From: Lentisalinibacter sediminis | Lineage (GTDB): Bacteria > Pseudomonadota > Gammaproteobacteria > Steroidobacterales > Woeseiaceae | Direction of reading: 5' to 3' | Length of the DNA: 64,000 bases | Assembly: GCF_040706615.1 (NCBI RefSeq) | Contig: NZ_JAPDRF010000001.1 | Span: 62,001 to 126,000, forward strand | Shown here: in pieces, positions 1-9,565 of the stretch | Numbering within the stretch: the first letter of the stretch is position 1 | Layout of the letters: every line of letters starts with the position of its first letter | Notes under the pieces: generated by a model | Told to the model about the DNA's origin: nothing | What the model saw: only the letters and a program-made list of their open reading frames with translations | Database searches by the model: none | Translations under genes and position numbers: made by a program

Positions 1-406
1 CGTAGACCCAGTCCTGGCGCCAGTGCTTGATGACGTGGCCGCCCGGCATGACCAGCAGGTGCTGCAGGACGATACGCTGGTCGCCGTCCTCGACCACGAA
101 GACCACCTCGAAACCGCCGCTGTCCTTGTCGTCGCGGCGCTCGTAGCCGGCCGCCAGAGGCACGGTCTCGGCGAAGTGGAAGTCGACCACGTACTCGCCC
201 TGCATCGCGAGGATGGCGAGCCGGTCACGCTCGGCTTTGGTGTCCGCGTCGCGGATGGCGGCGAAACGCGGGTTCGCGACTTCCTGGTACTCCGGCGATG
301 CGGGTGCGGTTGCCGGGGCGGTGTCGCCCGCGGTCTGCATGCCGGTACTGGCACAGGCTGAGGCGAGCAGCGCCAGCGGGATGAAAAGCAGTCGTCCGGT
401 TCTCAT
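1..406 (-). CDS. DUF6607-family lipoprotein, N-terminal part (runs off the window)
   Basis: The visible 135 residues start MRTGRLLFIPLALLASAC, a lipoprotein signal with a lipobox ending in Cys18, followed by an Ala/Pro/Thr linker. The mature part contains phrases such as QGEYVVDFHFAET and VIKHWRQDWVY, which I recognise as typical of the DUF6607 family, often encoded beside heme receptors. The ATG at 404-406 is preceded by GGGAGG at good spacing. It lies 18 bp after the heme-receptor stop codon, so it is probably the third gene of the Fur-controlled hemP-receptor operon. The biochemical role is unknown; iron or heme handling is inferred from position only. The C-terminus lies outside the window. 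Confidence 0.75.
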   Translation of the reverse strand, partial: MRTGRLLFIPLALLASACASTGMQTAGDTAPATAPASPEYQEVANPRFAAIRDADTKAERDRLAILAMQGEYVVDFHFAETVPLAAGYERRDDKDSGGFEVVFVVEDGDQRIVLQHLLVMPGGHVIKHWRQDWVY

Positions 407-424
407 GGGATCCTCCCTTGGACA

Positions 425-2626
425 TCAGAAATTCCAGTCGAAAGCCACGCTGAAGTGGCGGCCGGGGCGCCGGAAGCGCTCCGGGTCGGCGACGTCGGCG
501 GGTACGCCCTGCACGTCGAGATAGCTGAAGTACTCGTGGTCGGTGAGGTTGTAGATGCCGGCCCGCAGACGCACGGCCGGGCGAGGCCGCCAGTAGCCGA
601 ATGCGTCGTAGACGACGTAGCCTGCCGGGCTCAGCAATGCGCCGGCGGATTCGTCGAGGTCGTCCTGGGCGGCGGCACCACGGACGATGAAGCTCGCCCC
701 CCAGGCGCCATTCGGCTCGGCGTACTCCAGACCGAGGACCGCGTTCAGCGGGGAGACCGAATTCACCGGCGCACCGCTCGTGCGGTCCTCGCCGTCCGCC
801 CAGGCCGCGGACATGTTCAGGCTCAGGCCTTCGGGCAGCAGCGCCGGGGCGAACCGGCCCTGGAATTCGGCACCCTGGATCTCGACCTCGTCCACGTTCA
901 CGGACTGGAAGACGATCAGGGAGTTGATCGGGTCGAAGTCCACGACCTGGAACGATTCGATGAAGTCGTCATATCTCGTTGAAAAAGCTGCTACTTCCCA
1001 GGACGAGGTTTCACCGTAATACCGCACGCCCGCCTCATAGCCGCGGCTGGATTCCGCCTGCAGGTCCGGATTCGGGAGGGTCGTGTAGCCGAACTGGAAA
1101 TTGGTGAAACCCACGTTGACGTCGTTGACGGGCGGCGCGCGGAAGCCCTCGGCGTACTGGGCGTACAGCTGCCAGCGCTCGCCGATGTCCCAGAGGGCGC
1201 CGAGCTTCGGCGAGAACTCGTCCTCCTGCAGGGACACGGGCTGGATGCCCGGGTTGTCCGCGAGGAATATCGCATCGGGCTCGGGCTCCAGTTCGTAGCG
1301 GTCCCAGCGCAGCCCCGGCACCAGCGAGACGGCGCCGAGGGTGATGCGGTTCTGCAGATAGACGCCGGTGCGGGTGGTCTGCGACAACGGGAAGTCGCGT
1401 AGCGGGAACAGATCGGGCCCGACCTGGCTGGAGGTCTCGCCGGTGGCGAGATCGGTCTCCGTGCCGTCACGCAGCTGGGCGGTGTCCGTGACTTCGTACT
1501 CGAGTCCGTATGCCAGCTCCTGCGCCGTTGCGCCGAGTGAGTAGCGGTTCGCCGCGTTGACTTCCAGGCCGGTGAGTTCCTGCTCGAAGCGGAACGAGCG
1601 CTGGCGCTCGGCGGCGGACGGGCGGCCGGCGATGAAACTCTGCCGGGCCTCGAAGGTATCCTGCCGCGTCTCGCTGTCCTGCCGGTACAGACGCCAGCGC
1701 AGGTAATCGGCGCCGAAACGGCCGTCGACCCATTCCTGGCCCAGGCTCACGCGATTGCGCTCGCGCTCGTCGTCGCCCGCGACGACGGAGGTGTCGATGA
1801 CGAAGGGGAAGCCGAAGTCGGCCGTGAAATCCTGGATGCGCTCGAGGGAATCGACCTCGGTCTCGCCGGCAGCACGAAAGTGCTCGAGGGAGAACTCGAT
1901 GCCGCCGGCGCCGGCTTCGCCGAAGCTGAACCGGGCGAGCGCGTTCAGGCTGTCCTCGTCGAGAGGATCGGCCCCGGGGACGTCTCGCTCGGCGCCGTCG
2001 CGGCGGGTGGCGCGCAGCATGGCACCGACCTCACCGATGCGCCAGGCGAAGGTCCCGCCGGCCACGGTGCTCTCGTCCACGCTGTTGAAACCACCGCTCA
2101 CGTCGTGGTAGCTGTTGCGGCCGCGCAGGTAGTCGGCGGGGCCCTTGGTGATAAAGCTGACCACGCCGCCGAGGGCGTCGGAGCCGAACAGCGCGGAGGA
2201 GGGGCCGCGGATGATCTCCACCTGTTTGAGATTGGCGACGTCGACGAAGTCCCGGCTGGCGTTGGAGAAGCTGCCGATGGAGAAGGCGTCGGAGGTCGGC
2301 ACGCCGTCCACCTCGATCTGTACCCGGTTGCCGCCGATGCCGCGGATACTGAAGCCGGAGAGGCCGAAGCGGCTGCCCTGATCGGCGACCTCGACGCCCG
2401 GCTCGTAGCGGACGAGGTCGTCGATGTTCTGCGCGAGCTCCTGCTCGATGCGCCGTTCGTCGATCACGGTGACGCGGCTCGCGATGTCCGCAGCCGGAGC
2501 AGGGAGCTTGGAGGCCTCGACGGTGATCACTTCGATCCCGGCGTCGGCATCCCGGGGAGAGTCGGCCGGCGCATCGCCGACGGCAGCCGTTGCGGCCAGC
2601 AGCCACAGCATTTCAGACGACATCAT
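425..2626 (-). CDS. TonB-dependent heme/hemoglobin receptor
   Basis: This 733-residue outer-membrane receptor should import heme using TonB energy. A short hydrophobic N-terminus is followed by a TonB-box-like EVITVEA (about residues 32-38), a plug domain (ITVEASK... to about 170, with VEIIRGPSSALFGSDALGG) and a beta-barrel ending in a C-terminal Phe (FDWNF). Two signatures of heme receptors are visible near residue 495: FRAP in YAEGFRAPPV, and NPDL about 25 residues later, the counterpart of NPNL. The ATG pair at 2626/2623 follows AGGAGG. hemP lies 57 bp upstream and a Fur box precedes hemP, so iron-repressed expression is expected. Substrate preference between free heme and hemoproteins cannot be told from sequence. 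Confidence 0.9.
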   Translation of the reverse strand: MMSSEMLWLLAATAAVGDAPADSPRDADAGIEVITVEASKLPAPAADIASRVTVIDERRIEQELAQNIDDLVRYEPGVEVADQGSRFGLSGFSIRGIGGNRVQIEVDGVPTSDAFSIGSFSNASRDFVDVANLKQVEIIRGPSSALFGSDALGGVVSFITKGPADYLRGRNSYHDVSGGFNSVDESTVAGGTFAWRIGEVGAMLRATRRDGAERDVPGADPLDEDSLNALARFSFGEAGAGGIEFSLEHFRAAGETEVDSLERIQDFTADFGFPFVIDTSVVAGDDERERNRVSLGQEWVDGRFGADYLRWRLYRQDSETRQDTFEARQSFIAGRPSAAERQRSFRFEQELTGLEVNAANRYSLGATAQELAYGLEYEVTDTAQLRDGTETDLATGETSSQVGPDLFPLRDFPLSQTTRTGVYLQNRITLGAVSLVPGLRWDRYELEPEPDAIFLADNPGIQPVSLQEDEFSPKLGALWDIGERWQLYAQYAEGFRAPPVNDVNVGFTNFQFGYTTLPNPDLQAESSRGYEAGVRYYGETSSWEVAAFSTRYDDFIESFQVVDFDPINSLIVFQSVNVDEVEIQGAEFQGRFAPALLPEGLSLNMSAAWADGEDRTSGAPVNSVSPLNAVLGLEYAEPNGAWGASFIVRGAAAQDDLDESAGALLSPAGYVVYDAFGYWRPRPAVRLRAGIYNLTDHEYFSYLDVQGVPADVADPERFRRPGRHFSVAFDWNF

Positions 2627-2683
2627 GGTCCTCCTGATGTTTGTCGCTGGCGTGCTGGCGTCGAGCTGGCTGGCTGGCGGGGT

Positions 2684-2848
2684 TTACTTGGTCAGTATCA
2701 GCTTGTCGTTGCGCGTGATCCTCAGTCGGTAGGTCTCGTCGCGGAACTCGATGACGATCTCCTGGCGGCCCCGGAACAGGTCGGAGGCCTGCAGCGGCCG
2801 ATTCGGGTCGGCCGGACGCGGCTGTTGTTTATCCGATCCCCGTTCCAT
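2684..2848 (-). CDS. hemP: hemin uptake protein HemP/HmuP
   Basis: This is a 54-residue protein beginning MERGSDKQQ. The body reads LFRGRQEIVIEF...YRLRITRNDKLILTK, matching the small HemP/HmuP family (motif of the type L.G...I.H.g..Y.LR.T..gKLILTK). HemP-family proteins are linked to heme uptake, and in some bacteria HmuP activates the receptor gene. It is the first gene behind the Fur box at 2860-2878 and lies 57 bp upstream of the heme receptor, the classic arrangement. No good Shine-Dalgarno sequence is obvious before this ATG, but length, motif and position agree. Confidence 0.9.
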   Translation of the reverse strand: MERGSDKQQPRPADPNRPLQASDLFRGRQEIVIEFRDETYRLRITRNDKLILTK

Positions 2849-2859
2849 TGGATCTAAAT

Positions 2860-2878
2860 GATAATGATTTACATTTGC
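2860..2878 (-). promoter_or_regulatory. Fur box upstream of hemP
   Basis: On the minus strand the site reads GCAAATGTAAATCATTATC, matching the 19-bp consensus GATAATGATAATCATTATC at 15 positions. It ends 11 bp before the hemP start, where a bound repressor would block the promoter. This implies iron-dependent repression of hemP, the receptor and the DUF6607 gene. Confidence 0.85.
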
Positions 2879-2929
2879 ATTGCAAGGGTCCTGTCATCCG
2901 TATAAACCACAGGCAGATCGTCAGTCTGT

Positions 2930-2943
2930 TTGACATGGATCAA
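2930..2943 (+). promoter_or_regulatory. FNR/Dnr-type site upstream of nrfHA
   Basis: The sequence TTGAC-ATGG-ATCAA matches the FNR-family palindrome TTGAT-N4-ATCAA with a single mismatch in the left half. It sits about 115 bp before the nrfH start, so activation under oxygen limitation (FNR/Anr) or by a nitric-oxide-responsive Dnr/Nnr homologue is likely. No NarL-type site was identified with confidence. Confidence 0.75.
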
Positions 2944-3058
2944 TGCGGCAGGCGTCGGCCGCCCTGACAATTTCATCTACACTGGTGACAACGAGTTTCG
3001 GGGACGCTTGATTCGCGCCACTCAGACCGGCCGGCCCCGGAATCTCTCGAAGAGCAAT

Positions 3059-3544
3059 ATGGAACAACCCACCAAGACCCCCACGAGCCGCCGTGTCCGG
3101 GTACTCTCCTTCGCCGTCGCGATCGCGGTGGGCGTCCTCGGGGGGCTCGGTGCCTTCACAATCGGGTACGGCAACGGTTTCTCGTACCTGACCAACGACC
3201 CGAAAGCGTGCGCGAACTGCCATATCATGCAGGGCCACTTCGATTCCTGGGTCACCTCCAGTCACCGGGACGTCGCAGCCTGCGGCGATTGTCATCTGCG
3301 GCACGATTTCGTCGGCAAGTGGCTCACCAAGGCGGATAACGGCTTCTTCCACGCCCTGGCCTTCACCACCGGCAATTTCCACGAGCCCATTCAGATCAAG
3401 CCCCGGAACCGGCGCGTGACCCAGCAGGCCTGCCTGCATTGCCACTCCGATCTGGTGGACTCCATGCTGCCCGTCGAACATGGCGGCGAAGTACAGAATT
3501 GCGTCCATTGTCATAGCGACGTCGGTCACACGGGCCGGCGCTGA
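3059..3544 (+). CDS. nrfH: cytochrome c nitrite reductase small subunit NrfH
   Basis: A 161-residue membrane-anchored tetraheme cytochrome c of the NapC/NrfH family, which passes electrons from quinol to NrfA. One N-terminal membrane helix (about residues 15-37, VLSFAVAIAVGVLGGLGAF) is followed by four heme motifs: CANCH, CGDCH, CLHCH and CVHCH. CANCHIMQGH fits the unusual first heme of NrfH, where a nearby Met is the axial ligand. I chose the ATG at 3059 because the membrane anchor follows it directly; the frame is open upstream to 2930, but that part overlaps the FNR-like site. nrfA follows 40 bp downstream. Confidence 0.9.
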   Translation: MEQPTKTPTSRRVRVLSFAVAIAVGVLGGLGAFTIGYGNGFSYLTNDPKACANCHIMQGHFDSWVTSSHRDVAACGDCHLRHDFVGKWLTKADNGFFHALAFTTGNFHEPIQIKPRNRRVTQQACLHCHSDLVDSMLPVEHGGEVQNCVHCHSDVGHTGRR

Positions 3545-3584
3545 CCTGCGCGAGATACCTACGCGAGATAGCCACGGGAGATCG

Positions 3585-5303
3585 ATGATGAGAAATAGAA
3601 TGCGACAACGCCCGGGCCTGTTCGGCCGGAGCGGGGCAGGGAGTCAGCGAGGCGCCGCGGTGCTGCTCGCCGTCGTCTTCCTGGTCGCAGTCGCGGCAAC
3701 CGCAGGCGTGACCTACGTGCTGATCACCATGTTCGCGCACAAGCAGGACGCCAAGCAGCCGTTCGTGCGCGTCGTGGAGGTCAGCGAGATCAGTACAGAC
3801 CCCGAGCCATGGGGTAAAAATTGGCCGCGCCAGTTCGACGGCTGGAAGTCCACTGCCGGCGACGAGTTCTACGGCGGCAGCAGCGCCATGCCCGAGAGCA
3901 AGCTCGACACCCATCCGTGGCTGAAGCGCCTGTATGCCGGCTATGCATTCAGCATCGACTACCGGGAGGCCCGCGGCCACGCCTACATGCTCTACGACCA
4001 GGGTGTCACCGAGCGGGTGACCAAGAAGCCCCAGGCAGGCGCGTGCCTGCACTGCCATGCCTCGACCACGGTCCTGTATCGGATGGTAGGTCTGGAGGCC
4101 ATGGGCGAGGAGGTGACCGAGGAGAAACTCGCCGCTGACTTCAACATGCCGGCCGTGCGGAGAGGCTTCGAGGAACTCAGCACCATGCCTTACGCGGAGG
4201 TGCTCGACGTGCTCTATGCCACGCCGGACGGCACGCCGGGCGAGAACGAGCCGGTCTTCCCGCAGGCGCCGACCGGGGGTTTCACGGGCGAGTACGCCGG
4301 CGAGGAGGTGCCCGAGGGCCATGCGATGGTCGGCGAGGCCCACCCGGTGACCTGTATCGATTGCCACAGCCCGGACGATATGAGCATCCGCGTCACCCGG
4401 CCGGGCTTCATGCAGGGCATCGCCGACCTGGCCGCGAGCGATGCGCCGGTGCCGCACCTGCCGAGCATCGAGCAGTGGCGCAACGGCAAGCGAGCCGAGC
4501 CCTACGATCCGAACAAATACGCCACCCGCCAGGAGATGCGCTCGTTCACCTGCGGGCAATGCCACGTGGAGTACTACTGCGCCAACAAGACTACGCTCAC
4601 GTTCCCGTGGGGTGATGGACTCAAGGCCGAGAACCTGGAGAAGGTGTGGGAGGAGACCACCTTCCCGGACGGCAGCGATTTCTACGACTACAAACACGGC
4701 GAGACCGGCGCCGAAGTGTTCAAGGTGCAGCACCCGGAGTTCGAGCTCTGGAGCCAGGGCATCCATGCGCGCAGCGGCGTCAGCTGCGCTGACTGCCACA
4801 TGCCCTACGAGCGCGAAGGCGCCATGAAGGTGAGCAACCACAACGTGCAGAGCCCGATGGAGTTCGTGAACAGCGCATGCCAGACCTGCCACAACGTCCC
4901 GGAGGACGAGCTGCGGGCGCGGGTGGAAGCGATCCAGTCCCGCACCGTCGCCATGACGGAGCGCGCCGGCCGGGCGATGACCGACATGCTCGATGCGATC
5001 ATGGAGGCCAAGGCTGCGGGCGCGAGCGAGGCCGACCTGCAGCCGGTCTACGCCCTGCAGCGCAAGGCCATGTGGCGCCTCGACTACATCAGCAGCGAGA
5101 ACTCCAAGGGCTTCCACGCCGACCAGGAGGCCGCGCGCATCCTGGCCGAGTCCATGGACTACAGCCGTCAGGCCCAGGCCGCGGCGCTGCGGATGCGCGC
5201 GCCCGCGGCACCGTCGACGAAGGACCTGCCCACGGAGGACGTGCAGGGCGTGACGCCGACGGACAAGGCACCGGTACCGGAGGATTACGACCCGGAAATC
5301 TGA
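3585..5303 (+). CDS. nrfA: ammonia-forming cytochrome c nitrite reductase NrfA, CXXCH type
   Basis: This periplasmic pentaheme enzyme reduces nitrite to ammonium with six electrons. It has 572 residues, longer than typical NrfA (about 480), with an N-terminal signal/anchor helix (about residues 25-47). Five heme motifs are visible near residues 154 (CLHCH), 257 (CIDCH), 323 (CGQCH), 401 (CADCH) and 432 (CQTCH). Family hallmarks are present: QCHVEYYC with the conserved Tyr, KTTLTFPW, and QHPEFELWSQGIHARSGVSC. The first heme, the active-site heme, carries CXXCH rather than the CXXCK of the E. coli enzyme, so a His-ligated active site is expected, as in the Campylobacter-type clade. GGGAG precedes the ATG pair at 3585/3588. 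It forms an operon with nrfH. Confidence 0.92.
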   Translation: MMRNRMRQRPGLFGRSGAGSQRGAAVLLAVVFLVAVAATAGVTYVLITMFAHKQDAKQPFVRVVEVSEISTDPEPWGKNWPRQFDGWKSTAGDEFYGGSSAMPESKLDTHPWLKRLYAGYAFSIDYREARGHAYMLYDQGVTERVTKKPQAGACLHCHASTTVLYRMVGLEAMGEEVTEEKLAADFNMPAVRRGFEELSTMPYAEVLDVLYATPDGTPGENEPVFPQAPTGGFTGEYAGEEVPEGHAMVGEAHPVTCIDCHSPDDMSIRVTRPGFMQGIADLAASDAPVPHLPSIEQWRNGKRAEPYDPNKYATRQEMRSFTCGQCHVEYYCANKTTLTFPWGDGLKAENLEKVWEETTFPDGSDFYDYKHGETGAEVFKVQHPEFELWSQGIHARSGVSCADCHMPYEREGAMKVSNHNVQSPMEFVNSACQTCHNVPEDELRARVEAIQSRTVAMTERAGRAMTDMLDAIMEAKAAGASEADLQPVYALQRKAMWRLDYISSENSKGFHADQEAARILAESMDYSRQAQAAALRMRAPAAPSTKDLPTEDVQGVTPTDKAPVPEDYDPEI

Positions 5304-5333
5304 TGCAGGAGGGCCTTCAGGCCCGATCCCGAC

Positions 5334-6728
<1,395 letters not shown>

Positions 6729-6915
6729 GGGCGGTCACCGTCGAGGGATGTGCCCGTATCATCGATCCCGCCGCCGCCCGATACAAGGGCCGGCGTCAGA
6801 CGGACGGCTGAGGCCCCGGCTGGCGGAGTTCCGCCAGCACGCGGCGTTGCCGGCGCTGCAGGGTCGCCGTCTCTATCGTGTTTGCGCAGCCGCAGTCGCT
6901 CATGACACGACGGTC

Positions 6916-7482
6916 TTACTCCGCCAGCAGCCCATCCAGCGTCTCGCGCACCAGGTCGGCCCAGGCTTCCGCGGACTGTGCCGGCGGCAGGCTGTCCCGT
7001 CCCGGCGGCGGCGACACGAACTCGGTCAGGTCGATCAGGAAGCGGTTCATGGCCACTTTGCCTTCGCCGTCGATGACGAACAGGCCCGGCGTACCGGTGA
7101 CGCCATAGCCGTAGGCGATCTCGTTGCCTTGCAGCGCCGGTACGAAATCATAGTGGTTGCGGGCGATGAAACCGACCGGGTCGCCGTCATCCCAGACGCT
7201 GACGGCGAATACCTGCACGTCCCAGTCGGCGTAGTCCTCGCGGATGGACTGGAGATGGGGCATGAGCGCCTTGCACCAGGGGCACCAGGTGGCCCAGAAC
7301 AGCACCACTGCCGGCCGGCTGTCGGCGTCGGCCGGGAATTCCACCGGCTCGCCCGAGGGCGAAGGCAGCGTCCACGCCGGTGCGTTCGCACCCTGCGGCA
7401 GCGGCGGGGCCGCCTCCCTCGCGCCGAGAGAGGACGTGGCAAGCAGGATGGTCAGGGCCAGTGAGGTGCAGATTGCTTTCAT
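6916..7482 (-). CDS. TlpA/ResA-like thioredoxin-fold protein, exported
   Basis: A 188-residue protein with a signal peptide (MKAICTSLALTILLATSSLGA) and a thioredoxin fold containing the redox motif WCPWC near residue 68 (FWATWCPWCKALMPHL) and the cis-Pro segment GTPGLFVIDGEG. It should act as a periplasmic thiol-disulfide reductase; the partner is unknown. Its ATG overlaps the stop of the upstream NrtS-like gene (ATGA), so it is the last gene of a translationally coupled operon starting at 10123. Downstream, 6729-6915 carries no gene that I can support. Confidence 0.85.
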   Translation of the reverse strand: MKAICTSLALTILLATSSLGAREAAPPLPQGANAPAWTLPSPSGEPVEFPADADSRPAVVLFWATWCPWCKALMPHLQSIREDYADWDVQVFAVSVWDDGDPVGFIARNHYDFVPALQGNEIAYGYGVTGTPGLFVIDGEGKVAMNRFLIDLTEFVSPPPGRDSLPPAQSAEAWADLVRETLDGLLAE

Positions 7483-7726
7483 ACATCGGAGTCCTTCTGT
7501 CGGAGTGCGGCGCGTGCGCCGCTCCAGGTTGCGACCAGGTAGGGTACGAGGAAGTTCAGCAAGAGGTGCGGCAGCGAGACCCCTGGCCGAGTGTGACCCG
7601 CTCGCTCTGATTGATGAGATTCAGGGCAATACCGACCACGAACGCCACGGTCAGCGCGCCGCGGACGATGTCGGGACTGAGTGCCGTACGCAGCCAGGCG
7701 CCGGGCCCGTGGCCGACGCTGCTCAC
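7479..7726 (-). pseudogene. nrtS: NrtS-like nitrate/nitrite transporter, frameshifted
   Basis: In two overlapping frames this segment encodes the two halves of an NrtS-type small membrane protein. The first half, from GTG at 7726, contains VAFVVGIALNLINQSERV; the second contains LLLNFLVPYLVATWSGARA. They join if one G is added to the four-G run (CCCC at 7580-7583 on the plus strand), giving about 82 residues with two membrane helices. The GTG overlaps the lipase stop (GTGA) and the restored stop overlaps the tlpA start (ATGA), so the repaired gene fits the operon exactly. A homopolymer sequencing error and a true one-base deletion cannot be separated here. The NrtS assignment is by recognition of the LNLINQ and NFLVPYLVAT phrases. 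Confidence 0.75.
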
Positions 7727-9123
7727 GGCTCAGCCTGCCGGGTATCGGGGCCGATGCGGGCGCCGTCCGCGGACAGCAGCACGTGCAGCAGATTGTCCTG
7801 GAAGTGGATATTGCCGGTCAGCTGGTCGTGGTCCTCGCACAGGAAGAACGAGTAGTCCAGCGGGAAGTAGATGTAGCGGTGCCGTGACACTGTCGGATCC
7901 AGTGTCTGGCGGGCGATGAGCGAGGGTTTCGTGACCACGCCGTCGCCGGGTTCGAGCAGCAACTGCTCGTAGTCCATGCCCGCACGGCGGTCGCGGATCT
8001 CGGATGGCTCGAACCGGAGCCTGGAGTCGCCGTCCCATTCTTCGACCATTATGCGGGCGGGCGTCAGCGTGCAGTCGCCGCCGAATGTGATGAAGCGCAC
8101 CGTCGGCTCTGGCTCGGGCACGGTGAGCGACCAGACGAAGCGCCGAGCGCGCTCGATTCGTTTCTCGAAGTAAGCCTCGTAGGTGCGCAGACGCTTGTCG
8201 GCGCGCTCCGGGTCCTCGATGCCGGCGCAGATGCGCTCGCGCACTCCCTGGTCGTAGACCGACATGCCGAAGCGGCGCCAGAACTCGCTGGAGAAGACGT
8301 CGCGCTCCAGGGGCTTGCCGTCGGCGGTGATCAGCCAGGTATTGAGCGGGTGCGGAAGCAGCTGATAGGTGCTGGGAAAAGTGGCGACGACATGCTGCGG
8401 AATCCGGTTCAGCCCCACCTTCGAGCCCTCCCTCAGCGTGCGGAAAGCCTTTACCGTGCCCAGATTGGGCGTGCCCAGGAGCACCACGCGCCGCATGTGT
8501 TCTGCGCCACGGTTGCTCACGGGGAAGTCGTTGTCGTCCAGGACGTCCTGCGTGCCATAGCGGCCGTAGTAGCGGGCGATCAGGCCGCCCATGCTGTGCG
8601 CGATGATGTCGACCCTGAGCTGCGGGTCGCGGTGATCCCGGCGGATCTGGTCGAGGAAGGCATCGAGTTTGCGCACCGTGTGCACGTTGTCCTGCCGCCA
8701 GTCGTAGGTGAACACGTAGTAGTGCTTCGCGGCCTGGCCGGGAGGCTCGCCGGCGGTGGCTCTGCGATAGCCGCCATAGCGCTCGAGCACACGGAGTATC
8801 TCGGAGTAGAAATCCCGTCCTGCCGCCTTGTCCGTAAGGCCCGACACCATGAGCTCGTCGGGAAGCGGCTCGAGCGTCTCCGGATCGATCTCGAGCGCGA
8901 GTTCCGAATAGTCGGCGAACATGATCTTCCAGACGGGGCCCGGCCATACCTCCTGCCCGGTGTCCGCGTGCGCGAGCCGCGAGCCGAGCGCTCCCGGGAT
9001 GAGAACCACCGGCGGCTGGATGTCCGGATTGGACTGCATGGAATAGAGCCGCCCGAGGTCGGGCGCGGGCCCGGCGCAGGCGCCGAGCGCAAGAGCTGCC
9101 GCAATGACTGCGAGCCGACGCAT
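7723..9123 (-). CDS. LCAT-family alpha/beta hydrolase, lipoprotein
   Basis: A 466-residue protein with a lipoprotein signal (MRRLAVIAAALALGAC). The mature part opens PPVVLIPGALGSRL and carries the nucleophile motif IIAHSMGGLIARYY near residue 176, as in lecithin:cholesterol acyltransferase-like phospholipase/acyltransferase proteins (PF02450 type). VLLGTPNLGT follows the nucleophile, as in that family. It probably acts on lipids or esters at the cell envelope; the substrate cannot be told. It lies 4 bp after the DoxX-like gene and its stop overlaps the next start, so it is an internal member of the 10123-6916 operon. Confidence 0.85.
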   Translation of the reverse strand: MRRLAVIAAALALGACAGPAPDLGRLYSMQSNPDIQPPVVLIPGALGSRLAHADTGQEVWPGPVWKIMFADYSELALEIDPETLEPLPDELMVSGLTDKAAGRDFYSEILRVLERYGGYRRATAGEPPGQAAKHYYVFTYDWRQDNVHTVRKLDAFLDQIRRDHRDPQLRVDIIAHSMGGLIARYYGRYGTQDVLDDNDFPVSNRGAEHMRRVVLLGTPNLGTVKAFRTLREGSKVGLNRIPQHVVATFPSTYQLLPHPLNTWLITADGKPLERDVFSSEFWRRFGMSVYDQGVRERICAGIEDPERADKRLRTYEAYFEKRIERARRFVWSLTVPEPEPTVRFITFGGDCTLTPARIMVEEWDGDSRLRFEPSEIRDRRAGMDYEQLLLEPGDGVVTKPSLIARQTLDPTVSRHRYIYFPLDYSFFLCEDHDQLTGNIHFQDNLLHVLLSADGARIGPDTRQAEP

Positions 9124-9127
9124 GGCG

Positions 9128-9550
9128 CTAAGCGCCGGGGTTGCCGACCTTCGCGCTCAGCAGCGTATCGTCCCTGCGGAGCAGGAAGAGGGCGAGGCAG
9201 GCCGCCAGCATGGGCCAGGCGGCGAAGAACAGGATGTTGGGTCCCTCGAACGGCGCGAGATACTGCCGGAACGAAGACAGCGTGGAGACGGTGTGCATGG
9301 CCAATATGGCGCCGTAGGTCCAGGTGCGCCACGCGCCGGCGAGGAAAGCCAGGACCACGATCAGCTGCAGCCCGCCGAGGACGTAGAAAACGGTTTCACC
9401 CAGCCCGGGCATGGCGTAGAAGGTGCCGAATACGCCGGCTGCATGCTCGGGGCGAAGCAGCTTGTCCACCGACCATACGAGCATGACGATGGCGACGCCG
9501 ATGCGCAGTGCGAGCAAAGAGATCGGCAGATTGCGGTTAGCTGATTCCAT
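9128..9550 (-). CDS. DoxX-like membrane protein
   Basis: A 140-residue integral membrane protein with four predicted helices: LLALRIGVAIVMLVWSVDKLL, VFYVLGGLQLIVVLAFLAG, the TYGAILAMHTVSTLS region and the NILFFAAWPMLAACLALFLL region. The pattern and the basic WSVDKLLRPEHAAGVF segment after helix 1 resemble the DoxX/DoxD family. DoxX-like proteins are associated with redox and thiol stress, but this one's activity is unknown. It follows the peroxidase-like gene by 15 bp and precedes the lipase by 4 bp, in one operon. Confidence 0.75.
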   Translation of the reverse strand: MESANRNLPISLLALRIGVAIVMLVWSVDKLLRPEHAAGVFGTFYAMPGLGETVFYVLGGLQLIVVLAFLAGAWRTWTYGAILAMHTVSTLSSFRQYLAPFEGPNILFFAAWPMLAACLALFLLRRDDTLLSAKVGNPGA

Positions 9551-9565
9551 GTTCGGAGTTCCTCC

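Noticed and set aside
3396..5117. A 573-codon open frame on the minus strand opposite nrfA
   Set aside because: It is the complement of the NrfA coding region; composition and absence of motifs mark it as a shadow frame.
5311..5324. GGGCCTTCAGGCCC hairpin between nrfA and sdaA as a terminator
   Set aside because: The stem is only five pairs and no U-run follows on either strand, so termination here is not supported.
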